Part shown: positions 53,705 to 62,583 of the stretch, one piece after another | Position numbering within the stretch: the stretch's first letter is position 1 | Layout of the letters: each line of letters starts with the position of its first letter | DNA from: Cellulophaga sp. BC115SP | GTDB taxonomy: Bacteria > Bacteroidota > Bacteroidia > Cytophagales > Spirosomataceae | Direction of reading: 5' to 3' | DNA length: 64,000 nucleotides | NCBI RefSeq assembly: GCF_009905545.1 | Contig: NZ_JAAALB010000009.1 | Location: 62,001 to 126,000, forward strand | The notes under the pieces: generated by a model | What the model was told of the DNA's origin: nothing | Seen by the model: the letters and a program-made list of their open reading frames with translations, nothing else | The model's database searches: none | Program-made: the position numbers and the translations under genes

Positions 53705-55891
53705 CTACTGCTGATACTTCACCTCGATGGTTTGTCCTTTAGGAATACTTAGCTCATACCATTGATTTCCAATAGATTGAATCGTTCCTTGTGTACAAGT
53801 TGGAGAGGTTTGACTTTTAAATTTAAGTTTTCCAACACCATCATTGGTACCAGTTATTTTGATAGATTCTTTGCTACAATACAATTTGACATCACCTTTT
53901 GGGGTTGGGACGCTTCCTTCCATCCAAGCCAAACCACCAAGCTCAGGAGTAATCTCATATTGCTCATAAGCTGGACTTGTTGGTTTTACCCCTAAATAGT
54001 ATTTTCCTAATAAATAAATAGGACTTGCTCCCCAAGCATGACAAAGACTTTTTCCGAACGGACGACCATACATGGCATAATGCTCAGCTCCTGATTTTGT
54101 TGGATTATATTCTTCCCAGAAAGAGGTCGCTCCAAGTTTGAGCATACCGCCCCAATAGGATTTCATTTCGTCTAAAACGAATTTTTGTTCACCTAAAGCA
54201 CACAACGCTTCCAATTCGTAAAAACGCATATATGGCGTAGTGATTTTTTGAATTTTATCATTTAACAAAACATGATTTTTGATTCCTTGTTTTTTGGCAT
54301 CATCCAAATAATTGAAGAAAATCGCAAACATATTGCTGTATCTGGTTACGTTATCGGTCTGTTTTCCATCTACTTGACTATGTACAAAAGCATGCTTGTT
54401 GTCATTCCAATAAGTTGAGAAAAATTTAGATTTCAATTCTTCTCCAATTTGTTTGTATCGAATAGCCCCTTTGGTATCATTGGCGATATTAGCACATAAG
54501 GTCATGGTTTCGAGACTACGAGTAAGCAATAGTTGTTCAAAGCTTACAGCTCCTTTTTTGCTCAAACCTTCTGCCCAGTCGATAAATACCCAGTCACCCG
54601 AAAGCCCTTCCATCATACCATCTTTGTTACGACGACTCAAGCAATACTCCATGAGCGTTTGCATACGAGGATAAAATTGTTGGATAAAAGTCTTATCTCC
54701 CGTGTATAAATAATAGTCGTAAATTCCTAAAAACCAATAGAATGTATAGTCCATAATGGTATTGATATGGCTAGTAACAGGATCTTTGCCACGCAAAGCC
54801 AAGAGCGTTCGAGTAACAGCAGGCGAATCAAAGAAGGAATAGTAGTTCATCAAATAACTTTGGTAGGCATCGCCCGACCAAATCCAACGGTCACGTTTGA
54901 TACCATCTATGAAAAACTCGCGGGTATTGAGCTGAAATGTGTATTTTGCCACATCATAAATCTGATTGATTTGCTCGTCTGAACAACGGAAATTACCACG
55001 CTCTTTCTCAGGCATATACTCATACAACATGGATACCTCTTTGAAGGATACGGCAGGAGATTTTTTGATAAAAATATATCGAAAAGCCTTTGTCAATTCC
55101 ATTGTCGAATCTTTGGCAATCGACTGATTGATGGTGAGTTGATCAAGTGTTTCGCAGTGTTCAGTATCCATGGCTTCTTCTTTAGATTCACCATAAAAAA
55201 TCTCAACTTTTCCTTTCCCTTTCAATCCTTTGAGTTGAACAAAACCAAATGTTTCTTTCCCAAAATCTATCATTGTACCCTCTTTTAGTATTTCCACTTT
55301 TACAGGTTTTTGTGATTTGGTTGCCAGGCTAAATTTGGAAGGAGCTTGTGCTGGCGAATTAAAATTCCAAGAACCAGCATTGAGCCAAGTTGTGCCCGAT
55401 TGGTCAGAAGCTTTTCCTGTTTCGTCAATCCACTCTTTATCTTCAAAAGTCACTAACCAAGAGTTGTCAGAAACAACATTTTTTCCTTGAATAAAAATAG
55501 CAGGAACTCGGTCTTGGCAAAATACCTTCAGACTTAACTTATGTTTTCCTGCGGGCATCGTGATTTTTTTAGGATAGCCCATAATGGCTTTTCCATCAAT
55601 CTTAACATTGTATTGTCCTTCTACAAAAATCGAGACTTCTTCTGGGGCATTGAGCGTGAATGATTTATGAAAATCAATCAAGTTATAATGACTGTCCAAT
55701 TTCCAGAAAGGTGGGAAAAACACACCACGTTCGGTACGGCGGTTTTGCATTTTGTTACCCAGCCAAATTTCGAAATCTCCTGGATACCAAATCCAAGTAG
55801 CTTGTTGCGCAAGACTTAGCCCTGCACTAAACAACCAAAGTCCCAAAATGAGCTGGGACTGTAAAAGGCTTTTGTAGAAAAAACGTTTCAT
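53705..55891 (-). CDS. GH78-like six-hairpin glycosidase with altered acid motif
   Basis: 728 residues with an export signal (LLQSQLILGLWLFSAGLSLA). N-terminal sandwich domains precede an (alpha/alpha)6 barrel. The region aligned to the GH78 acid motif (DCPQRNER type) reads FFIDGIKRDRWIWSGDAYQS, so the usual Cys-Pro and the catalytic Glu are replaced; an Asp in RDRW or another residue could take over. A second acidic site occurs in TSFWEEYNPTKSGAEHY, equivalent to the general-base region. It is 250 residues shorter than the GH78 paralogues. It may be a rhamnosidase-clan enzyme for another sugar. An SSS symporter gene lies 49 bases upstream on the same strand. Confidence 0.8.
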   Translation of the reverse strand: MKRFFYKSLLQSQLILGLWLFSAGLSLAQQATWIWYPGDFEIWLGNKMQNRRTERGVFFPPFWKLDSHYNLIDFHKSFTLNAPEEVSIFVEGQYNVKIDGKAIMGYPKKITMPAGKHKLSLKVFCQDRVPAIFIQGKNVVSDNSWLVTFEDKEWIDETGKASDQSGTTWLNAGSWNFNSPAQAPSKFSLATKSQKPVKVEILKEGTMIDFGKETFGFVQLKGLKGKGKVEIFYGESKEEAMDTEHCETLDQLTINQSIAKDSTMELTKAFRYIFIKKSPAVSFKEVSMLYEYMPEKERGNFRCSDEQINQIYDVAKYTFQLNTREFFIDGIKRDRWIWSGDAYQSYLMNYYSFFDSPAVTRTLLALRGKDPVTSHINTIMDYTFYWFLGIYDYYLYTGDKTFIQQFYPRMQTLMEYCLSRRNKDGMMEGLSGDWVFIDWAEGLSKKGAVSFEQLLLTRSLETMTLCANIANDTKGAIRYKQIGEELKSKFFSTYWNDNKHAFVHSQVDGKQTDNVTRYSNMFAIFFNYLDDAKKQGIKNHVLLNDKIQKITTPYMRFYELEALCALGEQKFVLDEMKSYWGGMLKLGATSFWEEYNPTKSGAEHYAMYGRPFGKSLCHAWGASPIYLLGKYYLGVKPTSPAYEQYEITPELGGLAWMEGSVPTPKGDVKLYCSKESIKITGTNDGVGKLKFKSQTSPTCTQGTIQSIGNQWYELSIPKGQTIEVKYQQ

Positions 55892-55940
55892 GTATGTATT
55901 GAGGTTTGGGGCGAAAATTCTCGCTTTTGAAATGGTTGTT

Positions 55941-57521
55941 TTAACTAAAAAACAGATATAAAGAAACCATCACAACCACTAAGGCTGTCCAAAGGGTGAT
56001 TACTTTGGTACTTGGTTTAAATTCTTGACTAGATTCTTCTTTTTCAGAAAGATAGATAACTGGGTTTTTGTCAGTAATAGAGATAATCACTGCGACAAAT
56101 GCCAAAAAGGCAAAAATGAAAAAGGATAACAAGAGATAATGCGGCCAAAAACTGTATTTGTCAGGAGTAAATACCCATAAGTACAATATGCCAACTCCGA
56201 GACTAAAGGCTGAGCCAAAAGATAGAATGGCGTTTACGGCCTTTTGTGTCATGGCTTTCCAGAAAACAGTTAATAAGAAAACTACAGAAAGTGGTGGTGC
56301 AATAAAGCCTAAGACCGACTGAAAGACATCAAATAAATTAAGCCCTTTGATAGAATCTATAGCCAATGCCATCAATACCGCAAATACGCAACCTGCCAGT
56401 ACTGTCATGCGACCGACTTTGATAATTTGTTCGTTACTAGCACTTGGATTGATTTTTTTGACATAGACATCCATCGTAAAAACGGTACTCAGAGAGTTGA
56501 GTGACGAACCAATCGTTCCGACTAATACCGCAATCAACACAACAATGACCAAACCATTTAATCCAGCAGGGAATAAGTTGGTTACCATCGTCATGTATGC
56601 CATAGATGGGTCAGTAAGGTTAGGGAAAAGAATATGACAAATGACACCTGTCAAGATAAATAGCGGCAGAGATAGGATTTTTAACCAAGCGATAAAGTTT
56701 ACCCCTAATTGACCCTGTTCAAGAGTTCTCGCTCCTAAAACCGATTGTACCATAGCTTGATCAGTACAGAAAAATGCAATAGCTGATACAGGATAGCCCA
56801 ACAAAATAGCAGGCCAAGGGTATTTGGTATCGTTGGCAGGGTGAATTAATGTCCAGAAGTCTGCTGGGACTTGATGATACATCGTCGAAATACCACCCAC
56901 TTTTTGTAAGCCCAAAATCGTTAGAGTAGTAGATACCGCAATCAATAAAATCATTTGAAAAACATTCACCTTTGCGATGGCTTTGAGTCCGCCCATATAG
57001 GCAAATAGCCCTGCAAAAAGCACCAAGACAATTACCGCAGGAGCCATTGGAATGCCTAAGATTTGTCTTACTAAAAAACCACCTGAAAAAAGACCTAGCG
57101 ATAACCAAGAAATCAAAATCTTAATGAGCGCATACCATGCTAAGATATTTTGGGTAGAATCGCCATAACGCTTACCCATAAACTCTGGCATGGTGGATAC
57201 TTTTGAGGCGATGTATTTGGGAGCAAAAACTATGGCTAACAAAAACAAGAATACAAAGGCATACCACTCGAAGTTAACCGCCACAATTCCAGTGCTATAG
57301 CCAATGCTAGCAAATGCCAAAAGCATCGAAGGTCCCACATTTGTTCCCCACATATTAAAACCGATACTATACCAATCCAGTGATTTATTGGCTAGAAATA
57401 GTGTTTCGTCAGTATTTTTTTTGCGACTTGCACGATAGCCAATGACCAACAATATAATTAGATATATGCCCACAATGGTATAATCAAGCCAAGTGAGTTT
57501 TTCTGCTAGAGGTGAAAGCAT
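55941..57521 (-). CDS. Sodium:solute symporter (SSS family, sugar type)
   Basis: 526 residues with about 14 helices. Sugar-type SSS motifs are visible: FNMWGTNVGPSMLLAFASIG near the first sodium-site helix, WYALIKILISWLSLGLFSGG, GGLKAIAKVNVFQMI, VSAIAFFCTDQAMVQSVLGA and GTIGSSLNSLSTVFTMDVYV. This resembles the SGLT-like subgroup more than the other two SSS genes here. It is followed by the GH78-like gene and preceded by a family C repeat. Likely imports a released monosaccharide such as rhamnose, galacturonate or fucose, which cannot be specified. Confidence 0.92.
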   Translation of the reverse strand: MLSPLAEKLTWLDYTIVGIYLIILLVIGYRASRKKNTDETLFLANKSLDWYSIGFNMWGTNVGPSMLLAFASIGYSTGIVAVNFEWYAFVFLFLLAIVFAPKYIASKVSTMPEFMGKRYGDSTQNILAWYALIKILISWLSLGLFSGGFLVRQILGIPMAPAVIVLVLFAGLFAYMGGLKAIAKVNVFQMILLIAVSTTLTILGLQKVGGISTMYHQVPADFWTLIHPANDTKYPWPAILLGYPVSAIAFFCTDQAMVQSVLGARTLEQGQLGVNFIAWLKILSLPLFILTGVICHILFPNLTDPSMAYMTMVTNLFPAGLNGLVIVVLIAVLVGTIGSSLNSLSTVFTMDVYVKKINPSASNEQIIKVGRMTVLAGCVFAVLMALAIDSIKGLNLFDVFQSVLGFIAPPLSVVFLLTVFWKAMTQKAVNAILSFGSAFSLGVGILYLWVFTPDKYSFWPHYLLLSFFIFAFLAFVAVIISITDKNPVIYLSEKEESSQEFKPSTKVITLWTALVVVMVSLYLFFS

Positions 57522-57571
57522 AGTTAGGGTTGAGGATTTTGTAATAAAATGAGGGGAAATAAGTTATTTTT

Positions 57572-57686
57572 GCATGCCTTAGGCTTTAAGCTTTATGCCA
57601 TAGGCTAAAAGTGCAATCCGAGTCGAATGGGACACTGACCGAGGATGCATTTTGCCTAATGCCTATTGCTTAAAGCCTACAGCTTC
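57572..57686. repeat. Repeat family C, copy 4 (longest copy)
   Basis: GCATGCCTTAGGCTTTAAGC followed by TTTATGCCATAGGC (57572-57605) pairs with GCCTAATGCCTATTGCTTAA followed by AGCCTACAGC (57654-57683). The loop contains unique sequence (GTCGAATGGGACACTGACCG). It fills the spacer between the symporter and the MGH1-like gene. Confidence 0.75.
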
Positions 57687-59236
57687 TAGATATTAAATCT
57701 TACTTTTTTGAGTTTTTTTGACTTGCCAATGAGTTTGCCGTCAGCAAAGACTTGTAGGCCTTTGCCTTTGTTGTATTTTTTACCAGTTTCGTCCCAAAGG
57801 ATTGTAATGAGTTTTCCATGATAAGAAATGTTTTCTAGACAAAACCAAGCCCATTGTTTGCTTGAAATCAAAGGACTAATTTCTAATACTTGGTCTTCAC
57901 GAGGTTTGAGTCCTATTAAATCGCTGATAATCAGGTCTGCATAAGCAGAGTGATTGTAGAACTTACTTCTTGGATTGTCGCCTTTGAGCCATTCTCCATT
58001 TTTCTCATCCTGATACTCGCCTAAGTAAAGTTTACCATTCATTTGATGAGAAAAGGCATATTTTTGTAGTTCATCATAGAAAACCTGAGGGGTCATATCG
58101 CCTTTATGCTTGTAATTATTGAGCAAATTGGACAAAGCCTTAAGTGTTTGAGTGGTGGCATACGGCCAAAGTGGTCCATCCCATTCGCAACCATGTCCTG
58201 AGCCATGTGTACGGAACAAGGGGTGGCGACGCTCGGCAGTGGTAATACCCCATTTTGCTTTAAAGCCTAAAGTGTCGGTAAGTTGACTCCATTGTTTGGC
58301 ATAGTTAGCCTTATCTTCTGGCAAATTAAAATACCAAGGAATAAAACCAATAGCCTCGCGAGCGTCTGAGAAAGCTTTTGTTTTCTCTAATTTTACCTTA
58401 AAAAAAGAGGCCTTATTATCCCAAAGCGTATCTTCAACGGCTTTTCTAAGGAAGTTCGCTTTATCTGTAAAAATCTCTTGCGTGTTTGCATCGCCCAGTA
58501 ATTCTGCCATTCTGGCTAAAGATTTAGCATTGGCATACATATAACTATTGATAGTCGGACGAATATTTTTATCTTTTCTGCCCCCACTAATAGACTCCTC
58601 CATAGCGTCTTTTACGTCAAACTGGTAGAACATCCCGTTGGGTAATTGGCGTTCTTCTTCCCATTTTTTATAATCTGCTACAAGTGTCTGAAGGTTTTTT
58701 TCTAAAAAAGATTTATCCAAATTGACTAAATAACGTTGATACACAGCGTCATCAATCCAGCTACTAAAGGCGTGAAAACGTTGTACATTGTGTTTGGGAT
58801 CGACATAAAGCCAAAAGCGAATATAATCGTCTGTGTACTGTTGATTGCGGAGCCAACGAGTTTCATAAATATGATGTCCCAAAGCACTACTGATGGCATT
58901 GTGCTTACCAGCGTGATTTACTTTGGTGATAAATTCAGTAAAAATAAAGCCATCGGGCGTTTGCTTGAGGTGCTTGCGTAATGCCCACCAACGATAATAG
59001 TATATCTCCTGAATCAGAGAGTCGGGGCAATCCAATAAAGGAATATTTTGCGCTAACCAATTATATGATTGTGCATTCGGAATAAAATTAATAACAGCTT
59101 CTTCCTTATCAAGCGCATTGTAGCGCTCAACTGCCGAGGCTAAGGTTTTGGTTCCAACAAAATCGGTCTTCTGAGCCACACTCCCATACCCCAGAAGAAT
59201 ACAGCCCCAAAGGCTTAATATTTTTTTAATGTACAT
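57686..59236 (-). CDS. Exported MGH1-like (alpha/alpha)6 glycoside hydrolase
   Basis: 516 residues with a signal peptide (MYIKKILSLWGCILLGYGSV, then AQ). Barrel motifs are YYYRWWALRKHL near the N-terminus, FHAFSSWIDDAVYQRYL, PTINSYMYANAKSLARMAEL and GCEWDGPLWPYATTQTLKAL, with acidic residues at the expected catalytic positions (Asp in SSWIDDA, Glu/Asp in CEWDG). This is the fold shared by GH63, GH37 and the MGH1-like domain, and by GH142, which includes a beta-L-arabinofuranosidase of the RG-II system. Which of these it belongs to is not decided by eye. It is located between two repeats and downstream of the alpha-uronidase-like gene. Confidence 0.75.
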   Translation of the reverse strand: MYIKKILSLWGCILLGYGSVAQKTDFVGTKTLASAVERYNALDKEEAVINFIPNAQSYNWLAQNIPLLDCPDSLIQEIYYYRWWALRKHLKQTPDGFIFTEFITKVNHAGKHNAISSALGHHIYETRWLRNQQYTDDYIRFWLYVDPKHNVQRFHAFSSWIDDAVYQRYLVNLDKSFLEKNLQTLVADYKKWEEERQLPNGMFYQFDVKDAMEESISGGRKDKNIRPTINSYMYANAKSLARMAELLGDANTQEIFTDKANFLRKAVEDTLWDNKASFFKVKLEKTKAFSDAREAIGFIPWYFNLPEDKANYAKQWSQLTDTLGFKAKWGITTAERRHPLFRTHGSGHGCEWDGPLWPYATTQTLKALSNLLNNYKHKGDMTPQVFYDELQKYAFSHQMNGKLYLGEYQDEKNGEWLKGDNPRSKFYNHSAYADLIISDLIGLKPREDQVLEISPLISSKQWAWFCLENISYHGKLITILWDETGKKYNKGKGLQVFADGKLIGKSKKLKKVRFNI

Positions 59237-59248
59237 GATTTCTTAATT

Positions 59249-59455
59249 GTGAATGATGAGTTAGGAGTTTAGTACTGTACGAAGGATTTCCAACAATTTC
59301 GGATTTGGGATTGCGGATTTCGGAAATAAGGTTAAATACTTATTTTTTAAAGAAATGTAAAAGATTACACTTCCGAAATCCAACATCCGATATCCGAAAT
59401 AAACAGTTTTAGAATCCTTCGTACACTCTTGACTCACAACTCATCATTCATCACT
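59249..59455. repeat. Repeat family A, copy 5, with extra outer inverted arms
   Basis: This is the best preserved copy. CTGTACGAAGGATT at 59275-59288 faces AATCCTTCGTACA at 59413-59425. The inner arm TTTCGGATTTGGGATTGCGG with GATTTCGGAA faces TTCCGAAATCCAACATCCGA with TATCCGAAAT. The outer GTGAATGATGAGTT (59249-59262) faces AACTCATCATTCATCAC (59438-59454). The whole can fold into one stem of about 200 bases, and its right edge reaches the stop codon of the alpha-uronidase-like gene. Confidence 0.85.
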
Positions 59456-62189
59456 ATTCAACTGTCCAGTCTATATTTTTTTGATTACCTGCAAAACCTG
59501 CGTCGAAGATTTTTATCTCTTGTGTGCCATCTACAAAGCCTAGTACTAAACACGTTCCTTTGGCAAGACTTAGTGTATGCGTTCCTGCTTCGAATGAAAA
59601 AGTATGGATATTCACAGGAGGCCAGTCGCCTAGCAACAGGGCATTGGTAATCTTACTTTCTGCTTGTCCGAAGTTATTGGCACTGGCATCAATTTCAAGT
59701 TGTGGTTTTGGCAGAAAATCACTTTTCTTGGCATCATAAATCCCTATCTTCTCATTGAAATAGCCCACTAATACTTTCACAGGTTTGTCCGTTTTAAAAG
59801 TTATTTGAGTGCCCTTAGTAATCTGTGTTTTTTTAGATAAAACAATACCAGAAAGGTTTTTTAGTTCAGGTGCTATGCCTTGAATCACAATGCTGGTATC
59901 GCTAAAAACTTTTTGATTGCTCGCTAAAGGATAGCTTGTTAAGCTGGCATCATCAAGTTGAACCTGAGCGGGCTTGAGATATTGAATAGCTTTTACGCCC
60001 TTACCTGAACTTTGCTTCAACGAATCAATAACAGTATGTAATCTCGTTACTTCTTTTTGAAAAACGGGTAGCATTTCTTTCCAATGAATGAAAGTCGCAT
60101 CGACACCACGCATCGGGATTTTGCGCTGTTTGGTTTGCATACTGTTGGCGTACAAATAGGTATCTTTTGTCAATTCAACCAGTTTGCTATAGTGCTCAAC
60201 GCTACGTTCTAAGTGTGGTAATGCTTTTTCCAAATCACTAATTTGATTTGAATATTTGTAACGCACTAAGTCCAGAGCGGCATATACCTTTTCAGAGAAG
60301 AACTGTGCCATTGCATTGTAGCAATGAACATCATTTTGTAAACGCTTAAATTCAGCCGTATTTTTAGTGACGCTTAGTGCTATTTTGTCAATGGCTTCCT
60401 GCGCTTTTTTTCCATGAACTACTACTTCATCGGCCACCTGCACAGGCGTTTCTCCGATGTGTTTTTGTCCTTTCCATGCCTTTTCTGCATATTCAATAAT
60501 CATCTCACCTTCAGGTGCTTCTGATTCATATAGCATCGTGAACAGCCCATAACGATAAGGATTAATCAATTGTGTCATCAACATCCCCAAGGTCAAAGTC
60601 TGACGGTTACCGTCGGTGATACCGTATCTACGCAAAAGCTTAGGTGCAATTTCTCCCGTTTCGTTGTAGGCATCTAAGATTCCTTGTGCTTGATTTGACG
60701 CTAGTCCATATTCTTTTCCAAGATAGGATTTCCAAAACTGCTGTTCTTCTGTAGCAGGGCGGTTTGCACGCCAAGCGTATCTTGCCCATGTTTTGTACCA
60801 CATGGCATCTCGGTCGATTTGCAAAAGTCTTTCGGACGTTTTGTCTGCGGTATATGGCCAATCCCAGTAAGAAGCTTGAGGGTATAAATGCAGTCCATTA
60901 GCGCCATAAACGCTGTGCATGGCTTGTACACACTTCTGGATAAAGTCAGGCGAACTGTATCTAAATGGTTCGAGATTTGACAAAAGATGCACATTTTCGA
61001 TATGTACCGTACCAATTTGGCTTAATTTGCGATGTAATTCTGCCCATGAACCCCTTGGTGTATAAGTCGTTAAAGCCTCTCCATTGTATTTTGCCATCGT
61101 GTACAAATTTTTGTACAACGGTAAAGCCTCTTTCATGACTCTTGGTGCATCTGTATCATGCGCACGAAGCACAATGGGAGGTTCTGTTGTTTTACCCAAA
61201 GCTTTTAGACCATCTTGTACCCCTGGAATAATGGTTTTGGTAAACCAATCCACATCATCTTGGCCTGCTCCTTCCATGGCTTCGCCCAAGGTGATTAATA
61301 AACCAACATTAGGATATTTTTCTACAAATGCCGCAATAGACTTACGTGTATAATCTGCAATGACTGGAATAATTGGGCGATTACGGTCTTGTGTTTTGAT
61401 TTTATGATGTTCGGCAAAAGGTTTGGAAACAATGATGTTATAAAACATCTGAATTACCCAAATACCTCTTTTATCCGCTTCTTCAGTCAAGAAACGGTAC
61501 ATTTCTTCGTTTTTCTTAAAAGTGGCATCGTCAACCTCTACGGCATAAGGGTATTCTTTTACCCGAACCAAGGATGCAAAAGGGTGTCCGTTCCAGATGT
61601 AGAGTGAGTTATAACGGTTTTCGACCATCATATCTAAGTATCTAATCCAGAGTTTTTTATCGTAAAACCAAGGGAAATCTTTTTCTGTATAAGGATATTC
61701 ATATACCTCTCTGTCAGGCAAAAGTGTGGGTTTTTGCATACCTACACAAGTACCACGAAGTACCATTTCGGGTTGGTCTTGATAGACCAGAGACTGCGGG
61801 ATAGTCTTCTGCTGTTTGATTCTTTCTGCTAATTCCAAACAACCATATAAGACACCCGACTCATCAAAACCAATGACCTGCAAAGGAGTTTGAGCAGATT
61901 TAAATAGACGAAAACTTTCCTTTTTGGATAAGGTATTGCTATTATTTAGCGATTGTTGAGTGCCAATCCAAATAGTTGAGGTCGTAGATTTTGAGGTGGT
62001 AGAAACCTTATATCCAACAGATTCTAAAGCAAGTTTGAGTTTACTAACACCGTAAGCAATACGAGGTTGTGATGGTTGGGAAACTTGTAAATAGATCGTC
62101 TTTGCTCCATCCTCATTGCTCGTGATACTAGCAAAAGAATGAGATATGTTTAAGAAGAGGTAACAGAGTATGAGTGAAATTTTGTACAT
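59454..62189 (-). CDS. Alpha-uronidase-like glycoside hydrolase (GH67-type architecture)
   Basis: 911 residues with a signal peptide (MYKISLILCYLFLNISHSFA). The N-terminal domain (ESVGYKVSTTSK, VIGFDESGVLYGCLELAERI) has the GH20b/GH67N-like fold that precedes a TIM barrel. The barrel has MVENRYNSLYIWNGHPFASL, VGLLITLGEAMEGAGQDD with candidate catalytic acids, and LHLYPQASYWDWPYTADKTS. A helical domain and a final sandwich (TFSFEAGTHTLSLAKGTCLV) follow. Proteins of this architecture in Bacteroidota are often named alpha-D-galacturonidase or alpha-glucuronidase, which would fit pectin. The assignment rests on architecture, not on a full motif match. Confidence 0.7.
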   Translation of the reverse strand: MYKISLILCYLFLNISHSFASITSNEDGAKTIYLQVSQPSQPRIAYGVSKLKLALESVGYKVSTTSKSTTSTIWIGTQQSLNNSNTLSKKESFRLFKSAQTPLQVIGFDESGVLYGCLELAERIKQQKTIPQSLVYQDQPEMVLRGTCVGMQKPTLLPDREVYEYPYTEKDFPWFYDKKLWIRYLDMMVENRYNSLYIWNGHPFASLVRVKEYPYAVEVDDATFKKNEEMYRFLTEEADKRGIWVIQMFYNIIVSKPFAEHHKIKTQDRNRPIIPVIADYTRKSIAAFVEKYPNVGLLITLGEAMEGAGQDDVDWFTKTIIPGVQDGLKALGKTTEPPIVLRAHDTDAPRVMKEALPLYKNLYTMAKYNGEALTTYTPRGSWAELHRKLSQIGTVHIENVHLLSNLEPFRYSSPDFIQKCVQAMHSVYGANGLHLYPQASYWDWPYTADKTSERLLQIDRDAMWYKTWARYAWRANRPATEEQQFWKSYLGKEYGLASNQAQGILDAYNETGEIAPKLLRRYGITDGNRQTLTLGMLMTQLINPYRYGLFTMLYESEAPEGEMIIEYAEKAWKGQKHIGETPVQVADEVVVHGKKAQEAIDKIALSVTKNTAEFKRLQNDVHCYNAMAQFFSEKVYAALDLVRYKYSNQISDLEKALPHLERSVEHYSKLVELTKDTYLYANSMQTKQRKIPMRGVDATFIHWKEMLPVFQKEVTRLHTVIDSLKQSSGKGVKAIQYLKPAQVQLDDASLTSYPLASNQKVFSDTSIVIQGIAPELKNLSGIVLSKKTQITKGTQITFKTDKPVKVLVGYFNEKIGIYDAKKSDFLPKPQLEIDASANNFGQAESKITNALLLGDWPPVNIHTFSFEAGTHTLSLAKGTCLVLGFVDGTQEIKIFDAGFAGNQKNIDWTVE

Positions 62190-62583
62190 AACTTATAGTC
62201 CTGAATCTGAGAGCTTATGATTAATCCGAAAGGTATTTTGATATGATATTGGCCTGCTGCTCAATGAATCTTGTATTTTTTTCGGAATAAATCAGATTTA
62301 ACACATACAAAGGTATATGCTTAGGAGGGTCAGACTATCTACCATTTTCTCTGAAAACTATAGGATATTTGCATAGGGGGAGTTCTTGCTAAATTAGCAA
62401 AAGGATACGAGCTATCCTTTATTTAGTGATTGAGCAATTGAGTGATTTAGTGATTATTTTCAAAATGATTTTTACCCAAAAAACCGAAATATCCTGACTG
62501 AAATTTCGTGAGAAGCAGAATATTGTCAAAAAAAATAATCATTCATCCACTCAATCACAAATCACTAAATAACTCGTGTCATT
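62190..62583. other. 394-base spacer with promoter word and nested inverted repeats
   Basis: CAAAGGTA at 62308-62315 is TACCTTTG on the minus strand, a -7 word match for the alpha-uronidase-like gene. TTGCTAAATTAGCAA lies near 62387-62401, AAAGGATA/TATCCTTT forms a stem at 62400-62420, and a longer inverted repeat joins 62421-62460 (ATTTAGTGATT, ATTGAGTG, GATTATTTT) to 62532-62570. No gene is supported. Confidence 0.55.
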
